Source of the DNA: Flavobacterium nackdongense
GTDB lineage: Bacteria; Bacteroidota; Bacteroidia; Flavobacteriales; Flavobacteriaceae
NCBI RefSeq assembly: GCF_004355225.1
Contig: NZ_CP037933.1
Location: 4,030,001-4,094,000, forward strand
DNA: 64,000 nucleotides
Reading direction: 5' to 3'
The position numbers and the translations under genes are program-made. Below are positions 54,087 through 64,000 of the stretch, piece by piece; positions within the stretch are counted from its first letter, which is position 1; every line of letters begins with the position of its first letter. The notes under the pieces were generated by a model. It was given only the letters and a program-made list of their open reading frames with translations, did not search any database and was not told the DNA's origin.

Positions 54087-57005
54087 TTAGTTAAGTAACA
54101 TATTTTGCAGTATTTTTTCAGCAACAATACTTGCTGAAGTGTTTGAATTTATAGCTTTGGTTAAATCTAATGATGAAATGATAATTTCTCCTCGTCCAAC
54201 AGGTATTCTGACTACTGCAGAGTAAAGCTCTTCCTTGTGATCTGCATAAACACCTACAATGGATTCGCCGTTTTCGATACGCAAGCCCAATCGATTATTT
54301 TCATATCCTGCTAAACATTGATATTCCCAGTTGAAAGCTGTATTTACAGGTAAATCTATGAAAATTTTGTCCTCTTTTACAAAATAGTTTCCGCCATACC
54401 AATCTCTTTTGATTGGAGCACTTCCTCTGTAGTCTAAAATAGCTTTAGAAGATAACCAGCCAGCAAATTTTTCTACATCACCAATAATAACTAGTTTGTT
54501 TCCTTGGTTTACCCAGCGTAAAATATCTTGTCTAAGAGGGAATTTTTGTTTTCCAAATAATTCATTAAAATTATTGGTTACCATTACATTAGATTTAATT
54601 TCTTGCACATTTACGGTAGTCACATTATTTGAAATGATTGCAATATCTTTTAATAATGGTGTCAAGGTTTTTGTGGTATCCGAAATGGTAACAGTTGGGA
54701 GTTCCTTATTTAAAGAGGTTACAAACAGTTTTTCTTTGCCCGAAGCGATATTTTTTTGTCCTTTTTTTAACTGAGCATCGATTTGGACGTATCCTTTATT
54801 GGGCACAGTAAAGGAGATTTCTTTCTTTAAAAGTTCACCAAAAGTAGTGCCTCCCGTTATATTTACCGCAAATGATTCTTTATAAATTTCTCCTGAACTG
54901 TCTGAAACAGCTATTGCTAACGTATGTTTTCCTTTGATTTCTTTTTCGTTGATAATATGAAAATCTACTGTTGCCTTTTTTCCTTGTGTTAATACTAGTT
55001 CACGTGCTTTTACAGCAACATACAAAGGTTGGTTATAGTGCGCTACTATTTTAGGATCGGCTTTTGGGTTTCTGTAAATATCTACAATTCCTGAATGGTT
55101 TTCAATTTTTTCTCCTTCCCATCCATTTACAACATAGCAGTCTACTGTATTGCTTAGCCTCACGTTTTCAATCATTCGACCTTGGTAATACATAGAAACA
55201 CTTCCTAAACTTTGCGTTAAGCTATCTACCGTTGGAAAAGCTTTTCTATATCCTTTATTGGTTAAAAAGGCATCAAAAGCATTGAATTGATTGATATAGG
55301 CTTTTCCGTCCCAACCTAAGTTTTTTCCTTTTAGTTCTTGGTTTATCAATTCTAATCGGTGTGGTGTTCCAATAGCACCATCTTCGCCCCACATTATTAT
55401 TTCGCCCTTGTTGGTAGAATTTTTATGAAAATTTTCTGGATTCTTGTAAAATTTATCAAAATAGACGCCTGGGCCATCCGCATAGTGCATATCCCACCAT
55501 CCTTTATATAATGGTTTGTCATTATAAGGTAACATATGTAATTTTATGGGTGCTTCAATTTTTTCTGGGTTTAGCACATCTTTATAACCCATTTTTTTAG
55601 TAAAATTGGTAGACGTAAATGTAATAGTCCGTGTTTCATCCCAACTATGCGCCAATTGGATGTCTTTGATTTCAAAAGGTTCTGGATCTCTGGTCGATTC
55701 ATTGATCATATTGTAGATAACAAGTGAGGGATGACTTCTAAAAAGCACGATCATTCTTCTTAGGCGTTCTCTGTTCATTTCTTGTGAAAAAGTTGAGGTT
55801 GTGCCTGTTTTGTACCCACCAGGCTCTGCGTAATAGAGTAAACCCATTTCATCGGCTAGATCTAAAATCATTTCTTGGCCTATTCCTCTATGAAAATTCA
55901 GCATATTCAATCCCAAATCTTTAGCAAGCTGAATTTGTTTTTTTGCCAATTCTTTGGTAGGAATCATTCCATTTACAGGCCAGTACCCCCAAGAAATAGA
56001 GGTTCTTAGCATCACTCTCTTGTGATTTAAGTGAAACTGTTTGTCTCCATTAACCTCTACCACATCAAACCATCTGAAACCAAATCTTTTTATGACTGTA
56101 TCTTCGCTACCATCGGCTCCTTTCCATTTTAGTTTGACAAAATACAGGTTTGGATGTTCGATAGACCAGAGTTTTGCTTTTGGAAAATTTATTTCAATAG
56201 TTGAGGTTTTCGTATTCCTTACGGCAATGCTTTTTGATAAAAGTACATTTTTTTCATTTTCATACAGTTCTGCAATTAATTCGCCTTGACCTGGTTGATT
56301 TAAGGTGTTTTCAATAACTATTTTGGTCATTTCTGGAGTGTTTTTCACGAAAACATCTTCTAAAAAACTGTTGTCCTTCACACTGATGCTTACGCCTCCA
56401 GTAATACCTCCAAAACCGTGGCTAGCACTTAATGTTTTTTTTAAGCCCCAAGAATCATTTAGATAATCAATCCATTCAAAATTACCATCTGGATCGGTAA
56501 TTCTTACAGCAAGTTCATTTTCTTTGGAATAATCAATATATTTTGAAATGTCAACTGAAAAAGGTGTTCCGTTGTATAGATCATAGCCCGCTAATTTTTT
56601 ATTGACATAAATTTCAGCTCGCAGTCGTGTGCTTTCAAAATGGAGAAGCACTCGTTTGCCTTTCCAATTTTCATTTGCCTTAAATTGAGCCGAAAACCAA
56701 GAAACACCAATGTAATCGCCATCTATTCCAAAATCATTTCCGTTTTCTCCCCAATAATGCTCTTCGACAGTCGCGGGAATGGTAATTTCTTTTCCTGTTT
56801 TTTGGAGCATTTCCCAACCATCTGTTGGCTGATTAGGCTGTATTTTTGTAATATCAGGAGTTAAATATAAGTCATCGTTTGCCCAGGTTGCTTTTTTGTC
56901 AAGGCAGAGCCTCCATTTTAAAGTTGTAAGGTCTAAATTTGGATTGCTTTGCGAATGGATAGCAATCGAAAAAGAAAATACAAGGCAAGCAATTAGATAT
57001 TTCAT
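54087..57005 (-). CDS. GH2-family glycoside hydrolase
   Basis: 972 residues with a signal peptide (about 1-18, ending IHSQS). The order is a jelly-roll sugar-binding domain (about 40-205, ITIPATVEEHYWGENG, WFSAQFKANENWKGKRVLLHFE), an immunoglobulin-like domain (about 210-310), then the TIM barrel (about 315-620) with acid/base Glu436 in YNMINEST and nucleophile candidate Glu541 in IIMWGEDG, and about 350 further residues of beta-rich domains with a GATase-like segment near the C-terminus. GH2 enzymes act as beta-galactosidase, beta-glucuronidase, beta-mannosidase or related; the specificity is not decided here. It is the first gene of a four-gene operon and divergent from galM, with a shared 244-bp control region. 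Confidence 0.88.
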   Translation of the reverse strand: MKYLIACLVFSFSIAIHSQSNPNLDLTTLKWRLCLDKKATWANDDLYLTPDITKIQPNQPTDGWEMLQKTGKEITIPATVEEHYWGENGNDFGIDGDYIGVSWFSAQFKANENWKGKRVLLHFESTRLRAEIYVNKKLAGYDLYNGTPFSVDISKYIDYSKENELAVRITDPDGNFEWIDYLNDSWGLKKTLSASHGFGGITGGVSISVKDNSFLEDVFVKNTPEMTKIVIENTLNQPGQGELIAELYENEKNVLLSKSIAVRNTKTSTIEINFPKAKLWSIEHPNLYFVKLKWKGADGSEDTVIKRFGFRWFDVVEVNGDKQFHLNHKRVMLRTSISWGYWPVNGMIPTKELAKKQIQLAKDLGLNMLNFHRGIGQEMILDLADEMGLLYYAEPGGYKTGTTSTFSQEMNRERLRRMIVLFRSHPSLVIYNMINESTRDPEPFEIKDIQLAHSWDETRTITFTSTNFTKKMGYKDVLNPEKIEAPIKLHMLPYNDKPLYKGWWDMHYADGPGVYFDKFYKNPENFHKNSTNKGEIIMWGEDGAIGTPHRLELINQELKGKNLGWDGKAYINQFNAFDAFLTNKGYRKAFPTVDSLTQSLGSVSMYYQGRMIENVRLSNTVDCYVVNGWEGEKIENHSGIVDIYRNPKADPKIVAHYNQPLYVAVKARELVLTQGKKATVDFHIINEKEIKGKHTLAIAVSDSSGEIYKESFAVNITGGTTFGELLKKEISFTVPNKGYVQIDAQLKKGQKNIASGKEKLFVTSLNKELPTVTISDTTKTLTPLLKDIAIISNNVTTVNVQEIKSNVMVTNNFNELFGKQKFPLRQDILRWVNQGNKLVIIGDVEKFAGWLSSKAILDYRGSAPIKRDWYGGNYFVKEDKIFIDLPVNTAFNWEYQCLAGYENNRLGLRIENGESIVGVYADHKEELYSAVVRIPVGRGEIIISSLDLTKAINSNTSASIVAEKILQNMLLN

Positions 57006-57249
57006 TGTAGATATTGTTTTAGTTATTCAGGTAAAATTAAAGAGTGTTTAGGTATTTTAATTTGCTCAAATGAACTTGATAATAGCTTTTTTTATTTGAG
57101 GATATGGTATTGTAAGTTTCTTGTTTATTATACTAGGATGTTTTTTTAACTTAACCGATACAAAAAAGCTAGTTTTTAGGACAATTGAGATTAATTCTAT
57201 TGGAAGTACTGTTTAAATTTACAATCCTAATCTTTAACTTTTTTTTGAA

Positions 57250-58401
57250 ATGAAAAATAGTATCAATTTTGTTGTATCATTAGTTATGGCTTTAGCCTTA
57301 GTAAGCTGTAAAAAAGAAAATCCAATAGTTGTAAAGGAAGAATCAAAATTAAATGAAGCAACTTTTCAAGGAAACGATAATACTATTAAAATTTATACCA
57401 TAAAGAATAGTCATAATCTTTCAGCCACATTTACCAATTATGGTCAACGATTAGTTTCTTTGATGGTGCCTGATAGAGCAGGAAAATTTAAAGACGTTGT
57501 TTTAGGCTTTTATACTTTGGAGGAATATAAAAAGGCTTCCGAGAATTATTTTGGAAGTACAATTGGTCGCTACGGTAATCGGATAGCCAACGGAAAATTT
57601 AGCATTGGTAATCAACAATATTCTTTAGCGACCAACAATGCTTCAAACCATTTGCACGGTGGAATTGATGGCTTTAATGATGTTATTTGGAATGTTAAGC
57701 AGCTTGCTGAGAATAAATTAGAATTTAGTCGAATATCGCCTGATATGGAAGAGGGTTATCCGGGAGATTTAAAGGTGAAAGTGACCTATACCTTGACAAA
57801 CGATAATGAACTTAAGATGGATTATGAGGCGACAACTAATAAAGCTACTGTGATCAATCTAACACATCATTCTTTTTTTAATTTAAAGGGTGAAGGTGAA
57901 GGCGATATTAATAGTCATATTTTAACAGTAAACGCGGATAGTTATACCCCGATAAATAAATTCTTTATACCAACGGGTAAAATTGAAAAAGTGGCTAGCA
58001 CTCCTTTCGATTTTAGAAAAGGAAAACCCATTGGAGTGGATTTGAAAAATAAAAATGAGCAATTGGCAAATGGTTTGGGGTATGATCATAATTTTGTCTT
58101 AAATGCTAATCCTAAAAATTCGGAAGGATTAGTCTTTGCTGCCAAAGTGGAAGAACCAGAATCGGGTAGAGTGATGGAAATTTTTACCAACGAGCCAGGA
58201 TTACAATTTTATGGAGGTAATTTTTTAGACGGGAAAACCAAAGGAAAAAGTGGAAAGCCATTTGTATATAGAGGTGCTTTTTGTTTAGAAACACAACATT
58301 TTCCTAACTCACCTAATCAACCTAACTTCCCAACCACCTTATTGAATCCTGGTGAAACATACCAATCTATTTGTATTTATAAGTTTACTGTAAATCCATA
58401 A
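57250..58401 (+). CDS. galM: Aldose 1-epimerase (mutarotase) lipoprotein
   Basis: 383 residues with lipoprotein signal LALVSC (Cys20), so it works in the periplasm. The GalM fold is clear: NYGQRLVSLMVPDRAGKFKDVVLGF, GRYGNRIANGKFSIGNQQYSLATN, NHLHGG, LTHHSFFNLKGEG with catalytic His, YDHNFVLN, and ETQHFPNSPNQPNFP with the catalytic Glu. It interconverts alpha and beta anomers of sugars. Divergent from the GH2 operon and followed by a hybrid regulator, it probably serves the second carbohydrate locus. Confidence 0.93.
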   Translation: MKNSINFVVSLVMALALVSCKKENPIVVKEESKLNEATFQGNDNTIKIYTIKNSHNLSATFTNYGQRLVSLMVPDRAGKFKDVVLGFYTLEEYKKASENYFGSTIGRYGNRIANGKFSIGNQQYSLATNNASNHLHGGIDGFNDVIWNVKQLAENKLEFSRISPDMEEGYPGDLKVKVTYTLTNDNELKMDYEATTNKATVINLTHHSFFNLKGEGEGDINSHILTVNADSYTPINKFFIPTGKIEKVASTPFDFRKGKPIGVDLKNKNEQLANGLGYDHNFVLNANPKNSEGLVFAAKVEEPESGRVMEIFTNEPGLQFYGGNFLDGKTKGKSGKPFVYRGAFCLETQHFPNSPNQPNFPTTLLNPGETYQSICIYKFTVNP

Positions 58402-58586
58402 AAAAGAACTTACTTACGTAAAATTCAGTAGCCAGTACTATGGTTTTTTATTAAAATAGAACAAAAAAGCGAATTTTTAGTCCGTTATCACTAAATTTAA
58501 TATTGATAATGGACTAGCTTTGTTGTGTTGTTAAATGAGCAACTCAAAAATTTTTTTTAGCGCATTTGAACTATTTTACACATATT

Positions 58587-61500
58587 ATGAAAATTCAAAA
58601 ACTCTATTCTTTTGCAATACTCCTGATCTTATCACAACTTTGTTATTCGCAGGAAATTAATTTGAGATTTAATAAATTATCTATCAATAATGGATTAGCC
58701 CATTCTGATGTTACTTCAATTGTACAAGATAATTCAGGGTTTTTATGGTTTGGTACATTAGGTGGTTTAAATCGTTATGATGGATATGAAATTAAAACCT
58801 ATGTGAATCAGAATGACCCATTTGAAAGTGTTTACAAAAACAGAATAGCAAAAATTGTCCAAAAAAACGAATATTTATGGTTGGTTTGTCAGGGAGGTAT
58901 AGAATGTTTTAATTCTAAAAAAGAGAGGTTTGTGAAATTGAAATGGAAGTTTAATGACAATGCCTCACTTACCAAAACTAAATTAAGCTCTGTTTATCTA
59001 ACCAATAGAAACACAATTTATGTACTTGCCAGTAATTATTTAAAGGTTTTTTCTATTGATTTTTCATCTGAAAATGAAATTGAACTCAATGAAATTTTGA
59101 TTAAAAATGCCCCAAAGAACACTCATTTTGTTGAAATGAAATCCGATGAAAATGGTGTGGAATGGATTATTTCTGATAAAGGGTTGTTTGTTATTGATAA
59201 TTCAAATGCTAGAATCAATTTAAGAAGGATTGCTGTTGCTACTGCCAGCAATACGTACACTTCGTTTACCGGTTTGTATACAAAAGAAACTAATTACTTA
59301 TTGCTTGGAGTCGAAAACGGATTTATTAAGGCCAATACTTCAATTTTTGATGTTAAAGCACAAAAAAATATTTCGGCCTCGTTTTATAAAATCGACCTTC
59401 CAAATTTAAATCAATCTAACTTTGATACTGGTTTTGTTGTCAACAGTTTCGAAAAAGGTTTGGATAATGAATATTGGATAGGAAGCGCTTATGGATTAAT
59501 TAAAGCTTCTTTGGTCAAAACTTCCTATAAATTTAATTTTTTTAACGAAAGTAATTCGAACTTATCTACTAGTAGTGTATTGGGACTATTAAAAGATAAA
59601 TCAGGGTGCCTATGGGTTTCTACTTATGATGGGGGGGTTAGTTTTGTTGATTTGAAACAAAAGAAATTTAACAACCTTACACATCAGTACAAATCTTCTA
59701 ATACTATTTCTGAAAATTATGTGAGAGCCATTTTAGAAGATGAAACAGGTAATGTTTGGTTAGGTACTGAAAAATCAGGATTGAATTATTATGATTTTAA
59801 AACCAAAAAAAATAGTACTTATAGCTATTCTAAAAATTCAAATGGTGGCATCTCAAGCAATAAGATTAGAACTTTATGTGCTGATGATAATAATAGGTTA
59901 TGGATTGGTACTAGTGAAGGAATTAATATTTATTCGAAAGCGACTAATTCCTTTTTTAAAATCTCATCGGTTGGTCCAACCGATAAAACGCTGACGAATA
60001 AAATAATTTTTAGTATTGCTAAAGATAAGTTTGGTAACATGTGGGCGGGTTCCTGGCTAAATGGTTTAAATAGAATTCAATACAATGATAATACCAATTA
60101 TAAGGTAGAAAAAATATATAAAAAAGCAGGGAGTAAATATGGTCTTTCCTCCGATGTAGTCACCTTTGTGTACGCTGATGATTTTTATCCTGAAGTATTT
60201 GTTGGAACGGACAATGGGTTAAATCATATTTTTTTAAATGAGGATGGAACGATTAGGGAGATTTTACATTATTTAGGTAACAAATCGTATGCTAATTCTA
60301 TAAGTTCCAATTGGGTCTGGCCCATAGTGCGAGAGAACGCAACAACCTTATGGATTGGAACATTAGGGGGAGGGCTTAATAAACTTACATTAGACAGGAA
60401 ACTAAAACAAGGTTACCGATCTAAGAAATTTTCTATCGCTGAAGGAGCTCCTTCTAAAGATATTGAGACCATACTATTTGATAAAAAAAATAACGAATTA
60501 TGGTTAGGTGGAAAAGGATTGTCTAAATTTAATATTATTACTGAAAAATTCACAAATTTTGAAGAAGAAGATGGATTAGCAGGTAATAGTTTTAAGATTG
60601 GGAGTGCTTATCAAGGTAAAAGTGGTCGATTTTATTTTGGAGGTATAGATGGTGTAAGTTATTTTTTTCCATCGAGTATCAAAGTAAATAATCATAATGC
60701 TGATGTAGTATTATCTAATTTATATGTAAATAATAAATTGGTTACAGTTGGAGAATTAAATTCAAAGAATGACATAATTTTAAGCGAATCTATTAATCTT
60801 ATAGATGAAATATCTCTGAATCATTTGGAGAATAATTTTCAAATTCAATTTTCATCTTTGCACTATGCCAATCCCAAAAGGACTTTATTCAAGTACAGAT
60901 TGCTTGATTATAATGAAGATTGGATCGAAGCCGATGCTAAAGATAGAAAAGCCAGTTATTCAAATCTACCCTATGGTGATTATGTTTTTGAAGTGATGGC
61001 AACTAATAACGATGGAATTTGGTCTAGTAAAGTAAAACGCTTGAAAATTAGCGTTAATGCTCCATTTTGGTTTACCAATTTTGCCGTTTTTATGTACATT
61101 TTACTTTTTATTTCTGCATTATTATTCGCTTATTATTTCATAATTCGTTGGTTCAAATTAAATAAGGAACTTGAAATTTCGATTATACACGAAGAAGAGA
61201 AAGAAAAATTATTTCAATTATCTACCCAGTTTTTTATAAATATTTCCCACGAATTTAAAACACCATTAACCTTAATCCTAAGTCCTTTAGAAAAATTGAT
61301 TAGTAGTGATAAAGTGAACGAATATAAAAAGGAAAAATATTATCAATTGATGTATAAAAATGCCAAAAGATTATTAAGATTAATTAATGAATTGGTCGAT
61401 TACCGAAAACTAAACACAAATTCCTATAAGTTAAATACTAAACCACATTTGATTGCTCCTTTTTTTGAGGATATCAAAGATGCTTTTAGTGTTAATGCCG

Positions 61501-62840
61501 AAAACAAAGCAATTGAACTAAATTTTGAAAATCATTTAGCTATTGAAGAACTTCAATTTGATGCTGCAATATTGGAAAAAATAATTTTCAATCTTTTAGG
61601 AAATTCATTGAAATTTACCCCAAATGGTGGAAAAATAACATTAAGAATCTCCTCAGAAAGACTCGAATTCAATAGTAAACTTACCAATTTTAGCAATATT
61701 AAAAGTGATTATGAATCTCCATCCTATATCTATTTATCTATAGAAGATACAGGACAAGGAATTAGCTCAGAGGCAATGGTACATATTTTTGATCGGTTTT
61801 TCCAAGTTGATAATGAATCTGAAATACAAGGATCAGGAATAGGACTGACTTTAGTTCGAAGTTTGGTTACTATTCATCATATTAATTTATCTGTACATAG
61901 TAAAGAAGGTATTGGTACTCAATTTATTCTTGAATTGCCTAACATTAATTATGATGAAGTGTTTGCTAGGGAAAATGCCGAAAATTCAGTTATGCTTTCT
62001 AAAAGTGCATTAAGTCCATTTGATGAAAAACACAATATAATTACGGATTCGAAAGTGAATATGTATGAGAATTTTGCAAAACCAGAAGTTTTAATTGTAG
62101 AGGATAACATCGAGTTGAGAAGCTTTATGAAGGATCATTTCGAAGAAGATTTTAAAGTATTTGAAGCTGAAAATGGAGTAGAAGGATTAGAAATTTTGAA
62201 TAAGCAAAATATCGAGATTATTGTCAGCGATATTATGATGCCACAAATGGATGGTGTAACTTTTTGTAAAAAAGTAAAAGAGGACAAAAAATATCGCGGA
62301 ATTCCATTTATTTTATTATCGGCTAAATTTAATGTTGATAGTCAAATAGAAAGTGCGCAATCGGGTGCTGATGTGTATATAGCCAAACCATTTAGCATGG
62401 AGGTCTTGCATTTGACAATTTTAAATATGTTAAGAACGAGAAAACAAGTTAAAGAAACTGCGTTAGAAAATACCTTTGAAGAAGCTAGAAAAAATGTTAA
62501 GGGGAATGTAGAAGATGAATTTTTAAGAAAAGTTATCGATTGTATCGATGATAATATCGAAGATGTAGATTTTGATGTTGTTAAATTATGTGGTTTGTTG
62601 GGAATAAGTAAAACGAAATTGTATACCAAGATCAAAGGAGTAACCTCGGAATCTATAGGAGGTTTAATTAGAGAAATACGTCTGAAAAAAGCTGCCCAAT
62701 TATTGTCTAGTACAGATTTTAATATTATTCAAGTTATGGACAAGGTTGGAATTCAAAGCCAATCGCACTTTACAAAAAGTTTCAAGAAACAGTTCGGAGT
62801 CACACCTTCTGAATTTGTTAAAGATTTAAATAAAAACTAA
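58587..62840 (+). CDS. Hybrid two-component system regulator (HTCS) of the second carbohydrate locus
   Basis: 1417 residues from the ATG at 58587, which starts a signal peptide (ending CYSQE); an upstream in-frame TTG is unlikely. Reg_prop propeller repeats (about 25-770, with SGFLWFGTLGGLNRYDG, GNVWLGTEKSGL, NRLWIGTSEGI, TTLWIGTLGGG) are followed by a Y_Y_Y domain (about 775-840), one membrane helix (about 845-870), HisKA with His888 in ISHEFKTPLTL, HATPase_c (NLLGNSLKF, DTGQGI, GSGIGLTLV), a receiver with Asp1215 in VSDIMMPQMDG, and an AraC-type DNA-binding end. It would sense an oligosaccharide in the periplasm and switch on nearby genes, probably the beta-helix gene downstream and others past the window. 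Confidence 0.93.
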   Translation: MKIQKLYSFAILLILSQLCYSQEINLRFNKLSINNGLAHSDVTSIVQDNSGFLWFGTLGGLNRYDGYEIKTYVNQNDPFESVYKNRIAKIVQKNEYLWLVCQGGIECFNSKKERFVKLKWKFNDNASLTKTKLSSVYLTNRNTIYVLASNYLKVFSIDFSSENEIELNEILIKNAPKNTHFVEMKSDENGVEWIISDKGLFVIDNSNARINLRRIAVATASNTYTSFTGLYTKETNYLLLGVENGFIKANTSIFDVKAQKNISASFYKIDLPNLNQSNFDTGFVVNSFEKGLDNEYWIGSAYGLIKASLVKTSYKFNFFNESNSNLSTSSVLGLLKDKSGCLWVSTYDGGVSFVDLKQKKFNNLTHQYKSSNTISENYVRAILEDETGNVWLGTEKSGLNYYDFKTKKNSTYSYSKNSNGGISSNKIRTLCADDNNRLWIGTSEGINIYSKATNSFFKISSVGPTDKTLTNKIIFSIAKDKFGNMWAGSWLNGLNRIQYNDNTNYKVEKIYKKAGSKYGLSSDVVTFVYADDFYPEVFVGTDNGLNHIFLNEDGTIREILHYLGNKSYANSISSNWVWPIVRENATTLWIGTLGGGLNKLTLDRKLKQGYRSKKFSIAEGAPSKDIETILFDKKNNELWLGGKGLSKFNIITEKFTNFEEEDGLAGNSFKIGSAYQGKSGRFYFGGIDGVSYFFPSSIKVNNHNADVVLSNLYVNNKLVTVGELNSKNDIILSESINLIDEISLNHLENNFQIQFSSLHYANPKRTLFKYRLLDYNEDWIEADAKDRKASYSNLPYGDYVFEVMATNNDGIWSSKVKRLKISVNAPFWFTNFAVFMYILLFISALLFAYYFIIRWFKLNKELEISIIHEEEKEKLFQLSTQFFINISHEFKTPLTLILSPLEKLISSDKVNEYKKEKYYQLMYKNAKRLLRLINELVDYRKLNTNSYKLNTKPHLIAPFFEDIKDAFSVNAENKAIELNFENHLAIEELQFDAAILEKIIFNLLGNSLKFTPNGGKITLRISSERLEFNSKLTNFSNIKSDYESPSYIYLSIEDTGQGISSEAMVHIFDRFFQVDNESEIQGSGIGLTLVRSLVTIHHINLSVHSKEGIGTQFILELPNINYDEVFARENAENSVMLSKSALSPFDEKHNIITDSKVNMYENFAKPEVLIVEDNIELRSFMKDHFEEDFKVFEAENGVEGLEILNKQNIEIIVSDIMMPQMDGVTFCKKVKEDKKYRGIPFILLSAKFNVDSQIESAQSGADVYIAKPFSMEVLHLTILNMLRTRKQVKETALENTFEEARKNVKGNVEDEFLRKVIDCIDDNIEDVDFDVVKLCGLLGISKTKLYTKIKGVTSESIGGLIREIRLKKAAQLLSSTDFNIIQVMDKVGIQSQSHFTKSFKKQFGVTPSEFVKDLNKN

Positions 62841-62884
62841 TTTTTTAGAAAAAAAAATCTAAAACACTTGCAGGAATTAGATAA

Positions 62885-62919
62885 AGAGTTTGACATGTTT
62901 AAGTCAGACTCTTTTTTTT
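62885..62919 (+). terminator. Rho-independent terminator after the second HTCS gene
   Basis: AGAGTTTGAC (62885-62894) pairs with GTCAGACTCT (62903-62912), with one wobble pair, and eight T follow. It lies 45 bp after the stop codon. Confidence 0.82.
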
Positions 62920-63129
62920 ATAGTGCATTTTTTTGAATTGAAATAATGATTTTTTTTGGGATTTAATTCTTGAAAGGGGGAGGGACGACAATAGCAGGGA
63001 AAGATTTATGTACACTTATTCAAATTATTTTAAATTAATACATATAAACAAAATATCAATTCATTTGAGCAACGAAAAATGTTCTTACTACTAATAAATT
63101 TGTTGTATTCATTGCTAAATAGTATAAAA

Positions 63130-64000
63130 ATGCCTACACAATTTAATTCGATTAGGAATAAAAAATTTAAATCAAAAGCAGTTGCTACACTTCAATACAT
63201 TTTATTCTTTGGTTTACTAGTCAATACCCTAAACGCTAAGATTACAGATTCAATTGGCGACGTCACCTTACATCCTTCAGTGATCAATTTAGAGAAAATA
63301 AAAGGGCTTAAAGAATCCACCATTTTCGATCTTACAGTCAACGGACAAAACGCCTTCGTTTACCATTCTCGCGAAATAATGGATCAATATGAGCATATAA
63401 AGCAACTGAAGAGTATCTCCTATCAAGGAGTTTCTTATGTGAATTTTTCTATGTCGAGTACTGTGAAGCTTCAAATCAATAGTTTGAATGGAAAAGCATC
63501 CAGTTGGAAAATTCTTCCAAAACGAGCAGATGTTAAGGTTGATGAAACTACAAATAGTATAATTTTTACTTTGAACAAGCCCGAAAAATTTGTGATATCA
63601 GCTGTTGTTGACGGACTTGAACAATCGATAATTATCAGTGCCGAAAAGCCGGAAACAAATATTCCATCCAAAACGGATAAAGGAGTTTTGTATTTGGGAC
63701 CTGGAATACATCAGTACGGTCAAGCATGGGACCCGTTTGTAAACGGAATTCATACCGTTTATGTAGCAGGTGGTGCAATTTTAGAAGCTACAATTAAATC
63801 CAATAAAAAAAATAACGTAAAAATTCTCGGAAGGGGCATACTCTCACAGTCTTTTGTTACTCACGCAGAGGAATCCTCATCTAATGAAAAAGCTAGAGAG
63901 CAAGAATGGGATGCCGACTGGTTAGGGGTTGTTTTTACAGACTCGCAAAACATAGTAATAGACGGTATTACCATAATGAATAGTCCTAGTTATCAACTAG
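63130..64000 (+). CDS. Secreted right-handed beta-helix glycosidase-like protein, 5' part (continues past window)
   Basis: An uninterrupted reading frame of 290 codons from the ATG at 63130 to the window edge, so the 3' end is missing. A signal peptide is likely (about 18-37, ending LNAK). Residues about 40-180 look like an N-terminal beta-sandwich. From about residue 190 the sequence takes on parallel beta-helix character: VLYLGPGIHQYG, VYVAGGAILEA, VKILGRGILSQS, WLGVVFTDSQNIVIDGITIMNSPSY. This pattern is usual in GH28, GH49 and GH110-type enzymes; the catalytic region lies beyond the window, so the family cannot be fixed. It follows the second HTCS and is probably one of its targets. Confidence 0.75.
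   Translation, partial: MPTQFNSIRNKKFKSKAVATLQYILFFGLLVNTLNAKITDSIGDVTLHPSVINLEKIKGLKESTIFDLTVNGQNAFVYHSREIMDQYEHIKQLKSISYQGVSYVNFSMSSTVKLQINSLNGKASSWKILPKRADVKVDETTNSIIFTLNKPEKFVISAVVDGLEQSIIISAEKPETNIPSKTDKGVLYLGPGIHQYGQAWDPFVNGIHTVYVAGGAILEATIKSNKKNNVKILGRGILSQSFVTHAEESSSNEKAREQEWDADWLGVVFTDSQNIVIDGITIMNSPSYQL

Overview
The window is AT-rich DNA from a member of the Bacteroidota, most likely Flavobacteriaceae (Flavobacterium-like). The signs are a SusC/SusD pair, two hybrid two-component regulators, secreted enzymes ending in type IX secretion (T9SS) sorting domains, and candidate TAnnTTTG -7 promoter elements. No rRNA, tRNA or CRISPR array was seen.

Layout. 1-1.7 kb: the tail of a CPBP-type membrane protease and a small secreted protein resembling lysozyme inhibitors. 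2.2-17.5 kb: a sugar MFS transporter and three very large exported multidomain proteins. One has no visible catalytic domain, one carries GH5 and one carries an unassigned clan GH-A-like domain. All three share non-catalytic modules, and the two enzymes share long stretches of nearly identical DNA. Each of the two enzyme genes is preceded by a gene for a small paralogous membrane protein. 17.7-44.1 kb: a polysaccharide utilization locus, consisting of a hybrid sensor/AraC regulator, SusC, SusD, GH3, five Cys-type S1 sulfatases, a TlpA-like thioredoxin, two GH10 enzymes, a small helical periplasmic protein and a carbohydrate-binding-like T9SS cargo protein. The combination points to a sulfated, probably xylose-containing (or otherwise beta-1,4-linked) polysaccharide, but this is inference. 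44.8-49.5 kb: a primase-helicase of the kind seen in TOTE conflict systems and an AlbA_2/RecG-like protein, both on the minus strand, followed at 49.57-50.57 kb by an intact IS982-family element. 51.0-57.0 kb: a minus-strand operon of a GH2 enzyme, a ThuA-like protein, a Gfo/Idh/MocA oxidoreductase and a sugar epimerase-like TIM barrel. 57.2-64 kb: divergent from that operon, an aldose 1-epimerase lipoprotein, a second hybrid regulator and the 5' part of a beta-helix glycosidase-like gene that runs off the window. This looks like the start of a second carbohydrate locus.

How it fits together. Surface enzymes and binding proteins exported by T9SS would cut and hold polymer. SusC/SusD would import oligosaccharides. 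Periplasmic sulfatases, GH10 and GH3 would remove sulfate and release sugars, the MFS permease would take sugars into the cytoplasm, and the periplasmic sensor domains would detect oligosaccharides and switch the locus on. Several intergenic regions carry a dispersed MITE-like repeat with palindromic arms.
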